This document shows positions 31,166 through 43,344 of a DNA stretch of 64,000 nt, one piece after another. Each line of letters begins with the position of its first letter. Positions within the stretch are counted from its first letter, which is position 1. Under the pieces are notes generated by a model that saw only the letters and a program-made list of their open reading frames with translations, was not told the origin of the DNA and did no database searches. Origin of the DNA: Diphasiastrum complanatum. Taxonomy: Eukaryota > Streptophyta > Lycopodiopsida > Lycopodiales > Lycopodiaceae. The stretch covers positions 24,686,656 to 24,750,655 of the forward strand of contig CM055103.1 in the NCBI GenBank assembly GCA_029204225.1, in the 5' to 3' direction. Both the position numbers and the translations under genes were made by a program.

Positions 31166-33095
31166 TTTTATTTTAACATGGCCTTTATGTAAGCCTACTT
31201 TAGACAACACATCCTCTAATTTGGAAATGGCTTCCTTCGCAGTGCCTATGGCTTCGAATTCCATGCAAACAAGATGTGAAGATATATTATTTTTTCTATT
31301 ATACGCACCTCTGCATGCAATGTATAGATATGAACATTCTGAAGAAGAATTGGTAGTACGAGGATCTTCTCGATCTCTTGATATTCCTGTACTCTCTTCA
31401 TGCAGTACAAACAAGTGTGTTTAGAGTTAGCGCCATGGGATACATTGAACATACATTTTAATGTCTTTACATCTTCTGCTAAATGTCATTCTATGTTGAA
31501 AGTGCCAATTCCGAATATTGAGTGCTTCCTCCATGTGATTTTTTATGGTGGTAGAATATGACGACGTATTAAATATCCATGAGAGAATGTCATGGTCTTC
31601 TTTCATCACCTATAAGAGAAAAGAAAAACGTGATTTAGCCTCATAATATTAACACAGAGAAGATTTGCCAAATGAAATCCATATTATCCCTATTGATTAT
31701 GTGAAGGAACTACCATACTTGAAATGCTGCCAACCACCAGATATCATTTTTTGATTGAACACTGAAGTTGAGGCCTTATGAGTCTCCTGAATTTGAAAGT
31801 GCTCCATTCATGATCGTAAGTCTGACTCTCTCCATTTTTTCTCCTTTTATAATTTCAGACTCATCTAACTTGAGAACAACTATAAATTTGTTATTGACAT
31901 TCTCGTTTGTAATACCATAAAAATTGATAATGAATGTTAGTAGCTGGTTAATATCAGTAAATAAATTGTTAGAATTGTTATATGCTAGACATTCTCCTTT
32001 CAAGCAATACACTTCATTGATATGAGATGGATTACCAACTATTGTCTGTATACCTTGGTTTAACATGTCTCTTTGTTTTTTAAGATGAAATGGTCATGGG
32101 ATTGGAAACTTCTTAATACTTACCTGTGCAAATGCCTCATGTATCATCTTAAACATTGTTGCATATGCTTCTTTACTGATGCTAGAAAAATCACATGCCC
32201 CTATTGTTTAACATTGATTTAATAGATTTAGAAGTCAAGATAGAATCTAGTGAGTTTCCACTGGAAATCTCATCGGCCAAATAGTCTTCAGCAACCAATG
32301 CTGATCTGCATTGCAAACATAGTGTTCATGAAAATGTCAGTAGAAATTAGGACACTAATAGTATTGACAACAACATAATAAGCAAATCAACAGAAAGTTG
32401 AAATGAATAAATAACAAAACTAGTGATTATGAATGAATCAAAAAGTTCAAGCAATATAGCTATAACTTACTTGAATGCATGGATTCGTCGTTTTCTATGA
32501 CCTCCTTTGGATGATAGATCACATATATCCTTTTTTACCAGTCTTTTCTTCCTGTTGCTTTGGACCTTTCTGTTGAGCACATCCATATCTTTAACAAGAG
32601 ACAAATATGAAATACACATGGATTGAAATGCAATTTTTATCTCATCATTACTACTTGTATAATGATGCAAAGAAGATTCAACCTTTGAATCTCCTTCTTG
32701 AGCATCTCATTTTCATCCAAACAAGTTTTCAACTCTGTAGATTTTTCTTCGCACTCCTTTGATATTTTCCTTGATTCCTCTTTCAAATAATGTATTCTTT
32801 TCATTGAATGTGCATTCCCGTAGAGCATCAAATTCTCACAGTAACCCAAAAGGCCATTTTTACCATGACACATATAGATTATTAACTGACTCACTGAATG
32901 AAAATCTGGATGTTGCAATGAACATGGATCAATAGGATACAATGTTCCTGATGACCATAAATCTAGATGCTTTAGCTTTTCCTCCCTGTATCGGACCATA
33001 TCAGAAGTTGACAATTTGGGTTGCTTTGAATTTTTTGTCCTAAGCAGAGCATATTCTGGTGACAAATCCACATGAAAATGATAAAGCTTTGTCAT
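31166..33095 (-). pseudogene. unidentified intron-bearing gene family, copy 1
   Basis: I do not recognise this protein. Exon-like segments on the minus strand, in order: 33095..32660, starting MTKLYHFHVDLSPEYALL and ending in a coiled coil (KEESRKISKECEEKSTELK); after a frame change, a basic stretch ending KKRLVKKDICDLSSKGG and HRKRRIHAFK with a consensus donor GTAAGT; a segment after acceptor GCAATGCAG starting SALVAEDYLADE, in the matching phase; ACDFSSISKEAYATMF; SYNNSNNLF-type text near 31960; KLDESEIIKGEKMERVRLTI near 31850; and, after acceptor TTATAG near 31612, a segment leading to GANSKHTCLYC. Stops and shifts are present, so this copy is probably dead. Copy 2 lies at 48174..49200. 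Confidence 0.6.
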
Positions 33096-33109
33096 CAGTA
33101 TAGTAGTAT

Positions 33110-34285
33110 AGTAACAAACAACACAATGACAATAACAAAGCTGGAGATGGTGCTAAACACTTGTTCGTCCCTGTTGGAGATAGAAATGGCGCTAAACACT
33201 TGTTTGACCTTAAAGATAGAGATGACGTAGGCTTTGTTTCAGAAATGTCACTCCTAATTCAAATTTTTGAGTGTTTCCAACTATCGGGAGGGAATATTTC
33301 AGCATTTTGAAAATTATATTTTAACTATGGTTAAGCATGAGCGAAGTTTGATGTGAGTAAACTAAGGTGCATTCATTTACATGGAAAATAGTGGGGGCAG
33401 ATGTGTAAAGAAGTTAGAAAATGATATTATAATTACTTTATAGTTATTTTTCTCTCTCCTACATGGCATTTCTTATAGCGCCCTCTTTGGGCCCATATTT
33501 TCTCTAATGATACCCATGAAGCTGCCACTATTAGAGGGAAAAATTACCACCTCTAGTAGTGGTCTCTGAAAGAAATCTGGAGCTATAATGGATAGTGAGG
33601 GTCCGATTTGCTGAAAACTTGATACTCAAACAACCGCGTTATTGGTTGTTAACCTTCAGTAACCGGTGGGAGCGTTTAAGCTGTCAATGCTATCAACGGA
33701 AAATGTTTTTGCTGTTATATGTTTTTGTCATGTGAAATGTGGCTAGAAGCCAAATAAATCAATATATAATAAATGTTAGCATGAGGGCCTATGCCTCCCA
33801 TTCCTGGATTTGTTAGGACCGGAAGGTGCCGACAGATAGTTTAAATTTGGCAAAATACCAAGGGGTGTACTCATTGAGCCATGTGGGTTTGAGTACACTA
33901 CCTTATAAGTTTTAATTCAAATAATAGGTCTAAATCCAATGTTAAGGTTTTTGAGGGCCAACAAACCACTGATATGCTGCCAGGTGGTGCATTTTGATAG
34001 GGTCATTCTAGTACTAACTGCTGGAAACGGTTCTTCCTTCTTCTTCTCTCTCATTCATAGGCTATCACTATAGAAGGGAAGAAGGAGACATTTTCATTAA
34101 CCATTCCAAAGATGTAAGAAGCAAGAAGCTTCTGTCCCGTGCCAAGCTATGGAGGATTCAGCTTTTGCAAACTCTTTTGCAGCTCTTGATGAGCATTTTG
34201 CTATTCTCATGCTTGATAGACACTAATGGTTCTTGTTTTCATTATGCTGCGTAAATGAATGCTTGCATATTTTTCTTATTTTCTC
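33110..34285. other. no recognisable gene
   Basis: No convincing ORF or repeat. A CT-rich stretch lies near 34030. Confidence 0.55.
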
Positions 34286-35225
34286 ATTGCCCAAATTACC
34301 CATATCAAGATGCGTCGTGAAGAGTCCGTTCGAACCATTTTTGGAAAGCTTGATTAGTGGTTACAGGGTGTAAAGGCATGTAGTCGGTCTTTTGAAAGCA
34401 TTTTGTTCATTGGCAAACATCACAGGCCTTAGTGTAATTGTGCGTATCCTTGAAGAGTGTCGGCCACCAAAAGTTTCTGTGGACAGAATGGTTGTGACTG
34501 AGCTACCAGCCCTATTCATTATTTGAAACCAACTAGAGGTCCGACTGTTATGAACCATATGCCTATTTGTTGTAGCACGATGAGCCATGGATTTGTGTGT
34601 GAAAGAAGCTAAGCAGCATCGTTACTCACTTTTGGAAGACATATGCTCAACCAAGCCATTAGGATGTAACCATTGAGGCCTATAGAAGGTTTTGAGTGAA
34701 ATGTCAGCAATGGTTTCAGAGATCTGCCTTGCTATTAAAGCACTCGTCAAGCTATATAGCCTCTAAATGTGAGGGCCCTAGCAAATGATATACTCCGTGT
34801 CACCTAAGTTGTTTGACTCTTAAGCCTATGAGCCCATGACAATAGTTGTCCATCTTTTTGCTGAGCAATGCTGGATGTAAGTTCTTGTTGAGCCTCTAAA
34901 CTAGTGAGATGTGTTATCCTTCTCGGGTTCACTGTTAGACTCTCGCTCATAAGTTGACTCCATGCCCAATGAATAAGGCCTTTGAGTGTCTATTTATCTA
35001 TGTAAGGAACTGATTGGTTTGTTTGGCTACGAATGACTGTCATTGTTTGACCATCACAAGCGAGCCTAGTCAAATTACTTATCACCGGAGAGAGCCATTG
35101 TTGGATATTCAGTGGCGATTTCTTGCGGAAACCATTGGGATCTATAAGATGGATAATGAGTTCTTTGTGGGAATTTCTATGCTTTCCGGGTCCTAATTTC
35201 TTCCAACACATCGCACCTAGCACCT
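34286..35225 (-). pseudogene. decayed gypsy RNase H and integrase zinc finger
   Basis: On the minus strand near 34460 the sequence reads FWWPTLFKDTHNYTKACDVC, the HHCC zinc-binding end of gypsy integrase. Upstream (34700..35220) RNase H-like phrases survive in changing frames, including LIDPNGFRKKSPLNI and AQQKDGQLLSWAHRLKS. Stops are frequent. Lineage cannot be fixed, though the layout recalls Tat/Athila-type elements. Confidence 0.6.
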
Positions 35226-35479
35226 AGTAATACCAAACTTGAAAATTTTATAGTGCTTTGCCCACTAAGTTGAAGCATCAAAGTGTATTGGCCATTTTGT
35301 TTAGAGCAATGATTATAACTCAAACATATCAAAGATCCAAATATGTATTTGAGCCCTAGGATGAGTATTCCCCAAGTGAGTATTTTGTTTAAGACAAATA
35401 TTTTAGCCTCGTGAGTATTATGAGGTTCGTGAGTATTCAATCTAAAATGCCTCCCAAGACTCCCAATCTCCCAATCTGG

Positions 35480-35963
35480 ATAAAGCCCCAAGAACACCAA
35501 GGGGAAGTGCAGTAGACTAAACCACCACCCAACCAGTACTAGATCTCCTTTGATCTAGCCCCCGAGCACTAGGGAGTTAGGAAAATCAACTATGACAGGA
35601 AGCACTTACCAATCCGACAACATAATGGCCACAGACTCTCCATGATCTTCATGGACACGAGTGAGGGTATATATAGAGTGTAGAACCCACCCCGTCTGCC
35701 CATGCACTGAATCCACATGTAAGCATATTATAAACCCATGCCAAACTCCCACGCATGTCCACTGCATGTAGGTACCCCTAACCCATAATAGCCAAGACCC
35801 ATGCAAAAGCACAATGCATGTACATCCTAGCCCATACTAGGATGCGACACACATGCTAATACCGCATGCGAGTGCGACCCCATGGTCCTACTATCAAGAT
35901 TAGGCCTGGTCCCTACATCCAAGGCACCCCCTAATAGTCCAAATCCCCATTAAGGCCATGACA
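35480..35963 (-). repeat. gypsy 3' LTR (outer end uncertain)
   Basis: On the minus strand it begins TGTCATGGCCTTAATG directly after a polypurine tract. The distal end could not be placed and may lie anywhere from about 35230. It shares short blocks with the LTR at 11826..12320. Confidence 0.5.
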
Positions 35964-35980
35964 TACTTCCCCCCTTATTT
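35964..35980 (-). other. polypurine tract of gypsy element
   Basis: Minus-strand AAATAAGGGGGGAAGTA immediately before the LTR start TGTCATG. It sets the orientation of the pol fragments to its right. Confidence 0.7.
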
Positions 35981-36319
35981 CAACTCTGTCCTCAAAACTT
36001 AAAATCAGGGTAACTCCTCTTTAGATTACCTTCTAGTTCCCATGAATCCTCATCATCAGAATGTCCTTTCCAAAGAGCCCAATGCTCGATAACCTCTCAA
36101 TTATGTAATTGTTTGGTTCTCTTATCAAGAATATTTTCAGATTCCAAAGGAATCCTTTCAGACAGACCTTCGAAGGAATCTCGACTTTTACCAGAACCTA
36201 GGTTTATCTTTCTCATGTAAACTCATCTTCAGATGACTTATAGGGAACACAAAATGAGCCTTGATTTGCTCTGGTAATTCTGATTGATATCCTAAAGATC
36301 CAATCCTTTTCAAGATTTT

Positions 36320-36690
36320 CTACGGTCCATTGTAACGAGCAGACAATTTGTAATGTTCCCGAGTTTGCATTACCTTAGAATCTTTCAAAATTCTAAGATA
36401 TACCCAATCTCCAACTTGAAACTCCCAAGGCGATCTTTTCAAATTAGCAAAATGTTTCACCCAATCTTGGGCACTCAATACATTTTCACGTGCTAACTGT
36501 AGCATTTCCTGCATTTCTCGCAAGAAATCTACCACCTTTTCACCTTTAGACTCAACTTCAATCGTTATCGGAGATCTAGGTTGAAATCCATACATAAGCA
36601 TAAATGGGCTATATCCAATAGCCGAATGCTTACTATTATTAAAAGAGCACCAACTGCATCTCAACCACATAAAGTTTATCAGGATTCGCT
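36320..36690 (-). pseudogene. gypsy integrase C-terminal part
   Basis: Reads SWCSFNNSKHSAIGYSPFML, YGFQPRSPI and later SPWEFQVGDWVYLRI, the conserved end of the gypsy integrase core and its GPY/F-like module. A related but distinct sequence is at 60940..61275. The integrase start and RNase H are deleted: at about 36680 the text jumps from an RNase H start (DKLYVVEM) to integrase. Confidence 0.85.
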
Positions 36691-37062
36691 ATGACTGATA
36701 CTGGTGTTGAGAAAATTGGTTCCTTAAGTTTGTCAAAACTTGCATCCAATGTCTCATTTCACTTAAGTGGTGGACTAGGCCTACTTTTACGAGTAATAAT
36801 CCCCTTCAACACACTATTGAGAGGTGCAATAATCTTTGAATAATCCAAAATAAACCTATGGAAGAAAACAATAAATTTCAGAAATGATTTAAATTCTCTT
36901 ACTGTTTTAGAAATTGGCCATTCAAGAATCGTCTTTATCTTTTCCCGATCAATTATAATCCCCTTCCAAGATATGACATGACCAAGATACAACAGTTCAT
37001 TTTTGAAGAATTCACACTTTTACACTTTAGCATAAAGCTTCTCTTTTCTCAATATCCTCAAT
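36691..37062 (-). pseudogene. gypsy RT C-terminus and start of RNase H
   Basis: KLYAKV, CEFFKNELLYLGHVIS, GIIIDREKIKTILEWPISKT and VREFKSFLKFIVFFHRFILD are the RT thumb/connection of a gypsy element. LKEPIFSTPVSVIANPDKLY then starts RNase H. The catalytic RT core (YLDD) is missing to the right, where the element stops at about 37065. Confidence 0.85.
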
Positions 37063-37065
37063 TCT

Positions 37066-38082
37066 TAAGATCCATTTGGATATAAAAAAAAAAAATTGTT
37101 CATTTCTGCCAAATTTGGTGGAGGAGGAAGCAAATTTGTCATCACTCTTGATAATTGTTTGTTCCCTGGCAAAGAACCTAACAAAAAACATCAGAAAACC
37201 ACCAAAAATCCTAAAAAAAAAAAAAGAACCTTTGCCGGTACTACTGCACATAGGTGTGATTCAGATCTATCTACCGTTAGATCGACGAAGAATAATACTG
37301 AAATAGAAGGCCAAAGTGATTGTTCATCTTGTTGCTGGTAACCTTTTGTGGAAAGTTTAACACCTTTTTGCAAAAATATTAGTTCTTTGAGAAGAACCTT
37401 TGCCAAAATCTTCACCAGAGTTAGAGTTAGTCCAACATATTGTTTTTGATAATCAATGAATTGGGCAAAGGTTATTTCAAAGTCAGATGTCACATTGATT
37501 TATTTTTGTCAAAGAAGACTCTTTTTTGTAAAAATAATAGTATTATTTTTTATCCTTTGCCAACTTGTTTGGGGATTCGAAATATAGTATTTTATTATTT
37601 TTGAGTCTGTCAAGATCTTCCAAAAAGTCTATTTTAGTCCTCGTCATTTTTCACCAGAAAGACCTTCGCCAGTTCTACCTAGTCTTATCTATACCAGATT
37701 TATCCACTGTCAATCAGGAGAAGGTTGATATTATCAGATTTGTTAGAATCAGCCAAAAAAGTGATTTTTTATCCAAAATAGCAATGAAGAACCTTACCGA
37801 GTCAACCTTCACCTAGAAAACCTTCGCCATTACTATTTTTGAGTTTTGATCTACTAGATCTAGTTGTTGTCAAAATTCTTAAACATTCTATTACAATAAT
37901 ATGATATTGATTTTGAGAAATCCTTATTTTAGAAGTGTTGATCGCTTGGTTAAGATCCTTTTTCCACAAATCAAAAATCTGCTTATTGTCAAGTGATGGA
38001 GTTTTTATAGATTTGATCAGAGATAGGAATTGATTAAAAAATCTAGATCCAATTTCATTGTCGTTAGTGATTTGCAAAGATG
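37066..38082 (+). other. probable LTR/leader of the following gypsy element
   Basis: About 1 kb without coding signal between two gypsy fragments. It repeatedly carries ACCTTYGCC phrases (near 37228, 37396, 37658 and 37818), often after AGAA. No TG..CA ends or PBS could be fixed, so the LTR call rests on position before gag. Confidence 0.35.
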
Positions 38083-39115
38083 TCTGAAATAGGTGATGAT
38101 CAGTTTCCACCCTAACGGGATCAGATAACCCATTATACATTGGTATCTCTAGACGAGGTGACCTTTTAACAATAACTGGTGGAGCGTTAAACGGAGGATT
38201 GATTTCTCAAAATCTTTTCTGAATCTTGTGAGATTTATTGGGAAGGTTTTCCACAAGATAAACTTAAGCTATTTTCTATGACCTTAACTGGAATTGCATA
38301 AGACTGGTTTTATAACCAAGATGAAATAGAACGTATGGATTGGGAAGTGGTCAAAGCTGGCGTAATCACCAGATTAAAACCCAAAAAATTTATGGAGGAT
38401 CTTTTTCTACTTTTAAGTAAAATTAAAATGGGAAAGAGAGAGGGAGTGCGAGATTATATTGAACGAGTAAAACACCTCAGATCTGAGTGTGACCTCGAAT
38501 TAATCAATAATGATGCCATGATTATGTGATTTTTAGCAGGTCTACTTAAAAGGATTAGACACGAGCTGAAACGCCGAAATGAGTATGTTTCATTACAACA
38601 TGCTATGGATGATGCAATATGAGAGGAGGATGAAGATTTTGACGATGAACCAAATATTGGAATGCTGTCATATACAGCGGGGCAAACAACTACAACAACC
38701 ACCACTATTGCATCCACTAATATCAATTAAATAGCAGAGTTGATGATTAACAAATTCAAAAAACTTGGTCAAAAACAGCAAATGTAGCTGAAAAAGATGC
38801 AGTCTTAGTTCGATGAGAAGAAAGCATTGGAAGAGCAACAAGAAAAGAGTGCTAAAGCAGATGAAAAGTTTCCTAAGACTTTTTCTAGTCAAGAAAATGT
38901 CTGGTGTGCAATTTGTGTAGGAAACCACACCATCAATGAGTGTCCAACAATGAAAAGATGTATGATAGATACTCTTTGTCATCTGCGCAACTCTTCGAGA
39001 CACGAAACATCTTTTTGCTCATTTAATCCTCGGATTATTCAGCAAAGATATGCTAAGCTTCAATATTGGGAACCTACTATCTATAAGGGACTTGATCCTA
39101 AGAACCAAGCTTAAA
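38083..39115 (+). pseudogene. gypsy gag, N-terminal and capsid part
   Basis: Possible start MSEIGDDQFPP at 38083. After frame breaks DWFYNQDEIERMDWEVVKAG and KMGKREGVRDYIERVKHLRS match the retrotransposon gag capsid domain. After stops near 38527 and 38622 a Thr-rich stretch and a Lys/Glu-rich coiled region follow (38830..38870), then WCAICVGNHTINECPT, a first Cys/His finger. Gag forms the particle. At least five in-frame stops make this copy inactive. Confidence 0.8.
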
Positions 39116-39147
39116 ATTTTGGCCTTGGATTTCTTGAACCACTAGCT

Positions 39148-39800
39148 TTGCCAGCTCCACAAGAACAACATGCTCCTCCTACGAACCTAATGGAACCGGA
39201 CTCCTCAATTGGAAATGAGCACTGGAATTACACTACGGATCAGGAAATTGGTCCTTCAGAGCAGTATGCTATCTATGCTGCCACACAACAACAACATGCT
39301 AGACAATGGACTAGAGCACCACTTGGATGCTTTGCATGTGGCAAAAATCATAGAGTTGCAGAATGTCCGAACAGAGAAAAATTTGTCTCATTCTGTTGAG
39401 AGTGTAGTTATGGACATTGTTACAAGGATCAAGACCAAAACCGCCATCGGTAACTGCTCTGTTGAATATGATTACAATCAAGCAGAGACCAGCAGCTCAA
39501 CCTACTGAACCAAGTGTACCATTGATGGTTGTTACCAGAGCTCATAAGCAAAAAGAAGTTCCAGTTGATCCATCACATGCTGAATATGTGTCATCTATAG
39601 ATATACATACTGCATCAGGGGTGTATCCAAATCTCAACTCAGAAAAGAAGAAATACCAAAACATGAGACAATGGATTAAACAGTTGCAGGAAGAGGAAGC
39701 CTTAGAAGGCGCCAAAGTTGTAGTCGAAGTACATAATCCACAAACAGATGTTAATACACAGTTGCATCATCATGAAAATCTTTCAAGATGATAGAACCTG
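39148..39800 (+). pseudogene. gypsy gag C-terminus with zinc knuckle
   Basis: Gln/Pro-rich text, then CFACGKNHRVAECPNREK, a Cys/His knuckle with a three-residue gap before His. The frame shifts at about 39400. The following frame (39417..39791) is hydrophilic with no domain. It continues the element at 38083. Confidence 0.75.
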
Positions 39801-40019
39801 AAGTGCTGCAAACAGAACTGATCATGAATATTCTATCTAGCAAGATGGATATTACATTGGGAGAATTTCTTAAGCTGGTGCCTAAAGCAAAAGAAGTATT
39901 AGTAGAAAAATTGATTCAGATTGAATCAACAACCCATCAGGAGCCACTCTTTTGTGTCAGATTTGAAGAATCAAACGAAGTACTAAATGTAGGGGCAGCC
40001 TAGAAAAGTGAGCAAAGAA

Positions 40020-40830
40020 ATCTCACCCTACCAATCCAACATAGACAGTTTGGTAAAGAGGCAACCGTGATAGATAAAAATTCAGGAGCTAACCTGATTT
40101 CAACAAAGCTACATGCAAAATGGGGCCTTACAAGGATGAAGCTGACGAGTTTTGCCATTAAGCTGGCTGATTAAATGACAGTTCGCCATCCTTAGTGAAA
40201 AATATACCTGTCAAGATTGCTGGAGTTCAGTTTGTCATACTTTTGTAGTAATAGAATTACCTGGCGCACCAAATGTTTATTGTGTTTTATTGGGACGTCC
40301 ACGGTTATGAGTTGTGCAAGTGATTCATAATTGGGGGACTAGAAAGATTACTTTTGAGAATCGTGAGCATGCAGTCAAAGTTGATCCAATCACTTGGACA
40401 ATCAAGCCAGTTGTCCAAAAAGGGGATGATGATTCATCAACAACGGATCATACATGTGATCGACAAGTAAAAACTTTGGGAGTTCATTATGACTCTCAAA
40501 TAGATATTGTTAATTGGAATCAAGCTCTTGCAACAGTGGATTGTACAGCAGACTATATGTGTCAAAGAGATAACCAATCAGAGTTGAGCGAGATTCCTTT
40601 ACTTGATCAAAATTTGGATATGCTGATCACATTTCTAGTGAATAGGACGAATGTGTGTTGGATATCAACCAATCCAATACCAGATCCTATTGAAGATGAA
40701 CTCATTCATGTTAGTCATGCCTTGTCTTATGATGAAAGTGCAGAACTTACTGATGAGCAAAATTTTAATCACATGGATCCTACAAGGTTTGGAGTCGTGA
40801 GAATCCTGATGAACCAACAATAAAATCCCA
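40020..40830 (+). pseudogene. gypsy aspartic protease and downstream linker
   Basis: VIDKNSGANLIS near 40070 stands where gypsy elements have an (I/L)DGGSG(V/I)N-type protease active site. LLGRPWL near 40296 and VIHNWGTRKITFENREH mark the C-terminal end of the protease region. The rest of the frame to 40822 is acidic linker. Two stops split the protease. Confidence 0.75.
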
Positions 40831-40942
40831 AAAGCAGTTATATTGAAGGAAGGAAAGAATGCAGGAACAAAGAAACAAGCAAAGCAACATCATAACATGG
40901 TCCTGAAATGAGAAAGATTATCACGAGAAGTTAATCCTAGAG

Positions 40943-41415
40943 ATGTATCGCCTATATTGGATAAAGGAAAAAGGAAAGGTTAACGATGACTCTTCAAGTC
41001 AGAGTTCTTGCAAGACATCACCATCTAGGAAGTCGTCACCTTCTAAGAAGACCACATCTTCTAGAAAGTCATCGCCTCCTCAAATGATTCCTACCAAGAA
41101 AGCTAAACGAAGATCCAAGAACAATCCTTATGAAAAAGAACAGTTAGATGTAGTCCAACATGAGATGCCAGAGCATTTCAATCGCTACACCTTGGATGAT
41201 GATGTTACTATATTACCAAAAGCTCATCGTTAACCTGAGGAGCAAGTGCCAGAGCCACAAGAGGTTTATGATGGACCAACTAGGACTCAGTTTATGAATC
41301 TTGCTAAACCAGGAGAACCAGAGAAGATTGTTCAAGTTGGAACACAACTTACCCCTAAACAATTTCAAGCATTAAGAAAGTTGTTGATAAAGTATCAAGA
41401 TTGTTTTGCTTGGAC
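40943..41415 (+). pseudogene. gypsy linker and start of RT, truncated
   Basis: A Ser/Lys-rich repeat region (CKTSPSRKSSPSKK) is followed by VQVGTQLTPKQFQALRKLLI and YQDCFAWTY, the usual lead-in to gypsy RT. All RT catalytic motifs are lost because the element ends abruptly at about 41415. Confidence 0.8.
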
Positions 41416-42757
41416 ATATATACCCTTGCCGAACAATTTTTGCTCCATATCAGCCATAACTGCCAATACAACAAAAATTCCAACTAGAAGAATGAGAACC
41501 GGCCAAACCCAAACAAATAAAAAATAAACGGTCTCTATATAACAAAAGATTGACCTTTCACCCCTAGCACAGACTGATCTTATAATCCAAACCAAAAACA
41601 CGTTTTTTCAACTATGAAAAAAAATTCAAAATCGTAAGCCAGAAACATAAAGCTTACACTACCCCCATCCCTACATGGTAAACTAAGGAAAAATAATCCA
41701 TTAACACGGTCAAAGCTCGATAAAAAAACCTTGAGCCAACCCCCTCCCCCTGCCCCCTCGGCCGCCCCCCCTCCCCCCCCCAAAAAAAAAAAAAAAAAAA
41801 CATGACTGTTGTAGCCCACCAATCACAACCGCCAACATGACTACTACAGCCCACCAATCACAGCCACCAACATGATTGATGCGGCCCACGAATCACACCA
41901 ATCATAGCCGTCCCTCTGATGCGGCCCACCAATCACAACCGCCCCCCTTCACAAAAGGCCAAAGTTTCAGGAAGGGTTTCCAAGATAGCTTTTTTTGGCT
42001 ATAACCATCAAAAAATTAGCAAAGCTTCACTTGCAAGTTCAAGAATGGATGGATAAGAAGCTTCTATACCTTTACTATTCTAGAAAAGGGTTTCATGAAT
42101 CCATGGAAAAACTTCTCCAATAGCAGTCAATGCCACCCAAACTCTTTTTCTCAACAATTGAAACATTCTTTTGCTTCATTAGTTCTATTAGCAACACTAC
42201 AAGGTTCACTCTCAAAGCTTTCTTTCATAAACAAAGATTTAGGAAGTGAAAAACCATGCCAATCTAGCATGCACAAATTGAACATGGCATGCAAAATCTG
42301 ATCTACTTTCTTATTGACCCATTATCTGATTTAGCATACTCTTATGCTATCAATTAGTCAGAAAACAATCATTTATTTGCTTAAACTTGGTGGATGGGAA
42401 AAGTAAACTTCACATGCAATGTATAGCCTATAGGAAAAAATATAGTTTCTAGGCTAAGCAAGTCACATGCATGAGATAATTCTACAATGAGCTTCAATCT
42501 AACTTTCATATGGAAAAGAGGATTCTGAAACTTTATGCCATCCAAGAAATTCATTCCATAACCAAAAATTTCAACAAAAAGCAAAAATTAGAATTCACTA
42601 CATCATGTCCAGCATCAGGAAAGCTAGAATCGAACCAACAATCCCAAAGCTGTTTCAAATCGATTCAACCAAAGGAAAGGTAGAAACCTCCTTGGAAGAC
42701 CACCAATTTACCGAAACTACCAATATTGTCGTTGATTCGATTTCACCACAAGCCAAT
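41416..42757. other. gene-free region with homopolymers and a tandem repeat
   Basis: Contains a C-rich run followed by about 19 A at 41739..41799 and the tandem repeat at 41801..41946. The remainder to the LTR at 42758 shows no gene. Confidence 0.65.
41801..41946. repeat. tandem repeat, about 36-bp unit, four copies
   Basis: Each unit combines CATGACT or a relative, a GCCCACCAATCACA block and a CCGCCAA-type end. The third unit has a small internal duplication. Confidence 0.85.
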
Positions 42758-43277
42758 TGTTAGAATCCCATCCTAGATCCGGTAATTGATAAAGCACAAA
42801 CAGGTGACGAACGCTACATTAACAACCATAGAGGTACTGCCACCTCACCCCCGTGCACTGGAGCCATAGACCACCATCAAGCAAGCTCAGATCTCCGATA
42901 AGCCATGGTGTCCCATACCACCATGCCTTACCCTCGACCCTCGCCGACCTACATCCGGAGGCCTAGATTATCGTCCTGACTTGACCACTAGTGGAAAAGC
43001 TCTTCATTTTTCAAGAGAGAATGAATGCCAACCTCATGGAGATCCACCTTTATATACATAGTTCAGATGGGGTCATCTCTGACCATAGGAGTCATGCATG
43101 GACCAATGACTGTGCACAACGACTGTGCACACTGATGCGGGTCCATAACAATGAGTCATCGTGTGCCAATAAGACATTGACAAGTGGCACCCAAAAGACC
43201 TATAACTCTAGTATTCCATCCCATACTTGAGACCGTCACCTCAAGTTTTCTGTTGTGTGCCTTATGGGTACGTAACA
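42758..43277 (-). repeat. 3' LTR of gypsy element A
   Basis: 520 bp; minus strand starts TGTTACGTACCCATAAGG and ends GATTCTAACA. A homologous LTR lies at 60103..60574, sharing for instance CCCCCGTGCACTGGAGCCAT and CACTGATGCGGGTCCATAAC in the same order. A polypurine tract sits directly to the right. Confidence 0.88.
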
Positions 43278-43300
43278 TTTCCTTCCCCTTTAAGAGTCTC
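43278..43300 (-). other. polypurine tract, gypsy element A
   Basis: Minus-strand AAAGGGGAAGGAAA immediately before the LTR start. The equivalent at 60575 reads AAAGGGGGAGGGAA. Confidence 0.85.
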
Positions 43301-43344
43301 TTCCTAATGGGAGCAAACCAAGGAATAACTTTTCAACAAAAAGT

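Noticed and set aside
32085-32135. Splice donor GTAAGT after HEAFAQ in the unknown family copy 1
   Set aside because: Copy 2 continues coding through the same point with similar residues, so this is more likely coding than an intron start.
37027-37341. Overlapping frames with Lys- and Phe-rich text
   Set aside because: Generated by A-rich runs near 37080 and 37215; no domain.
41580-41857. Gly-rich minus-strand frames
   Set aside because: Translations of the C-run and A-run.
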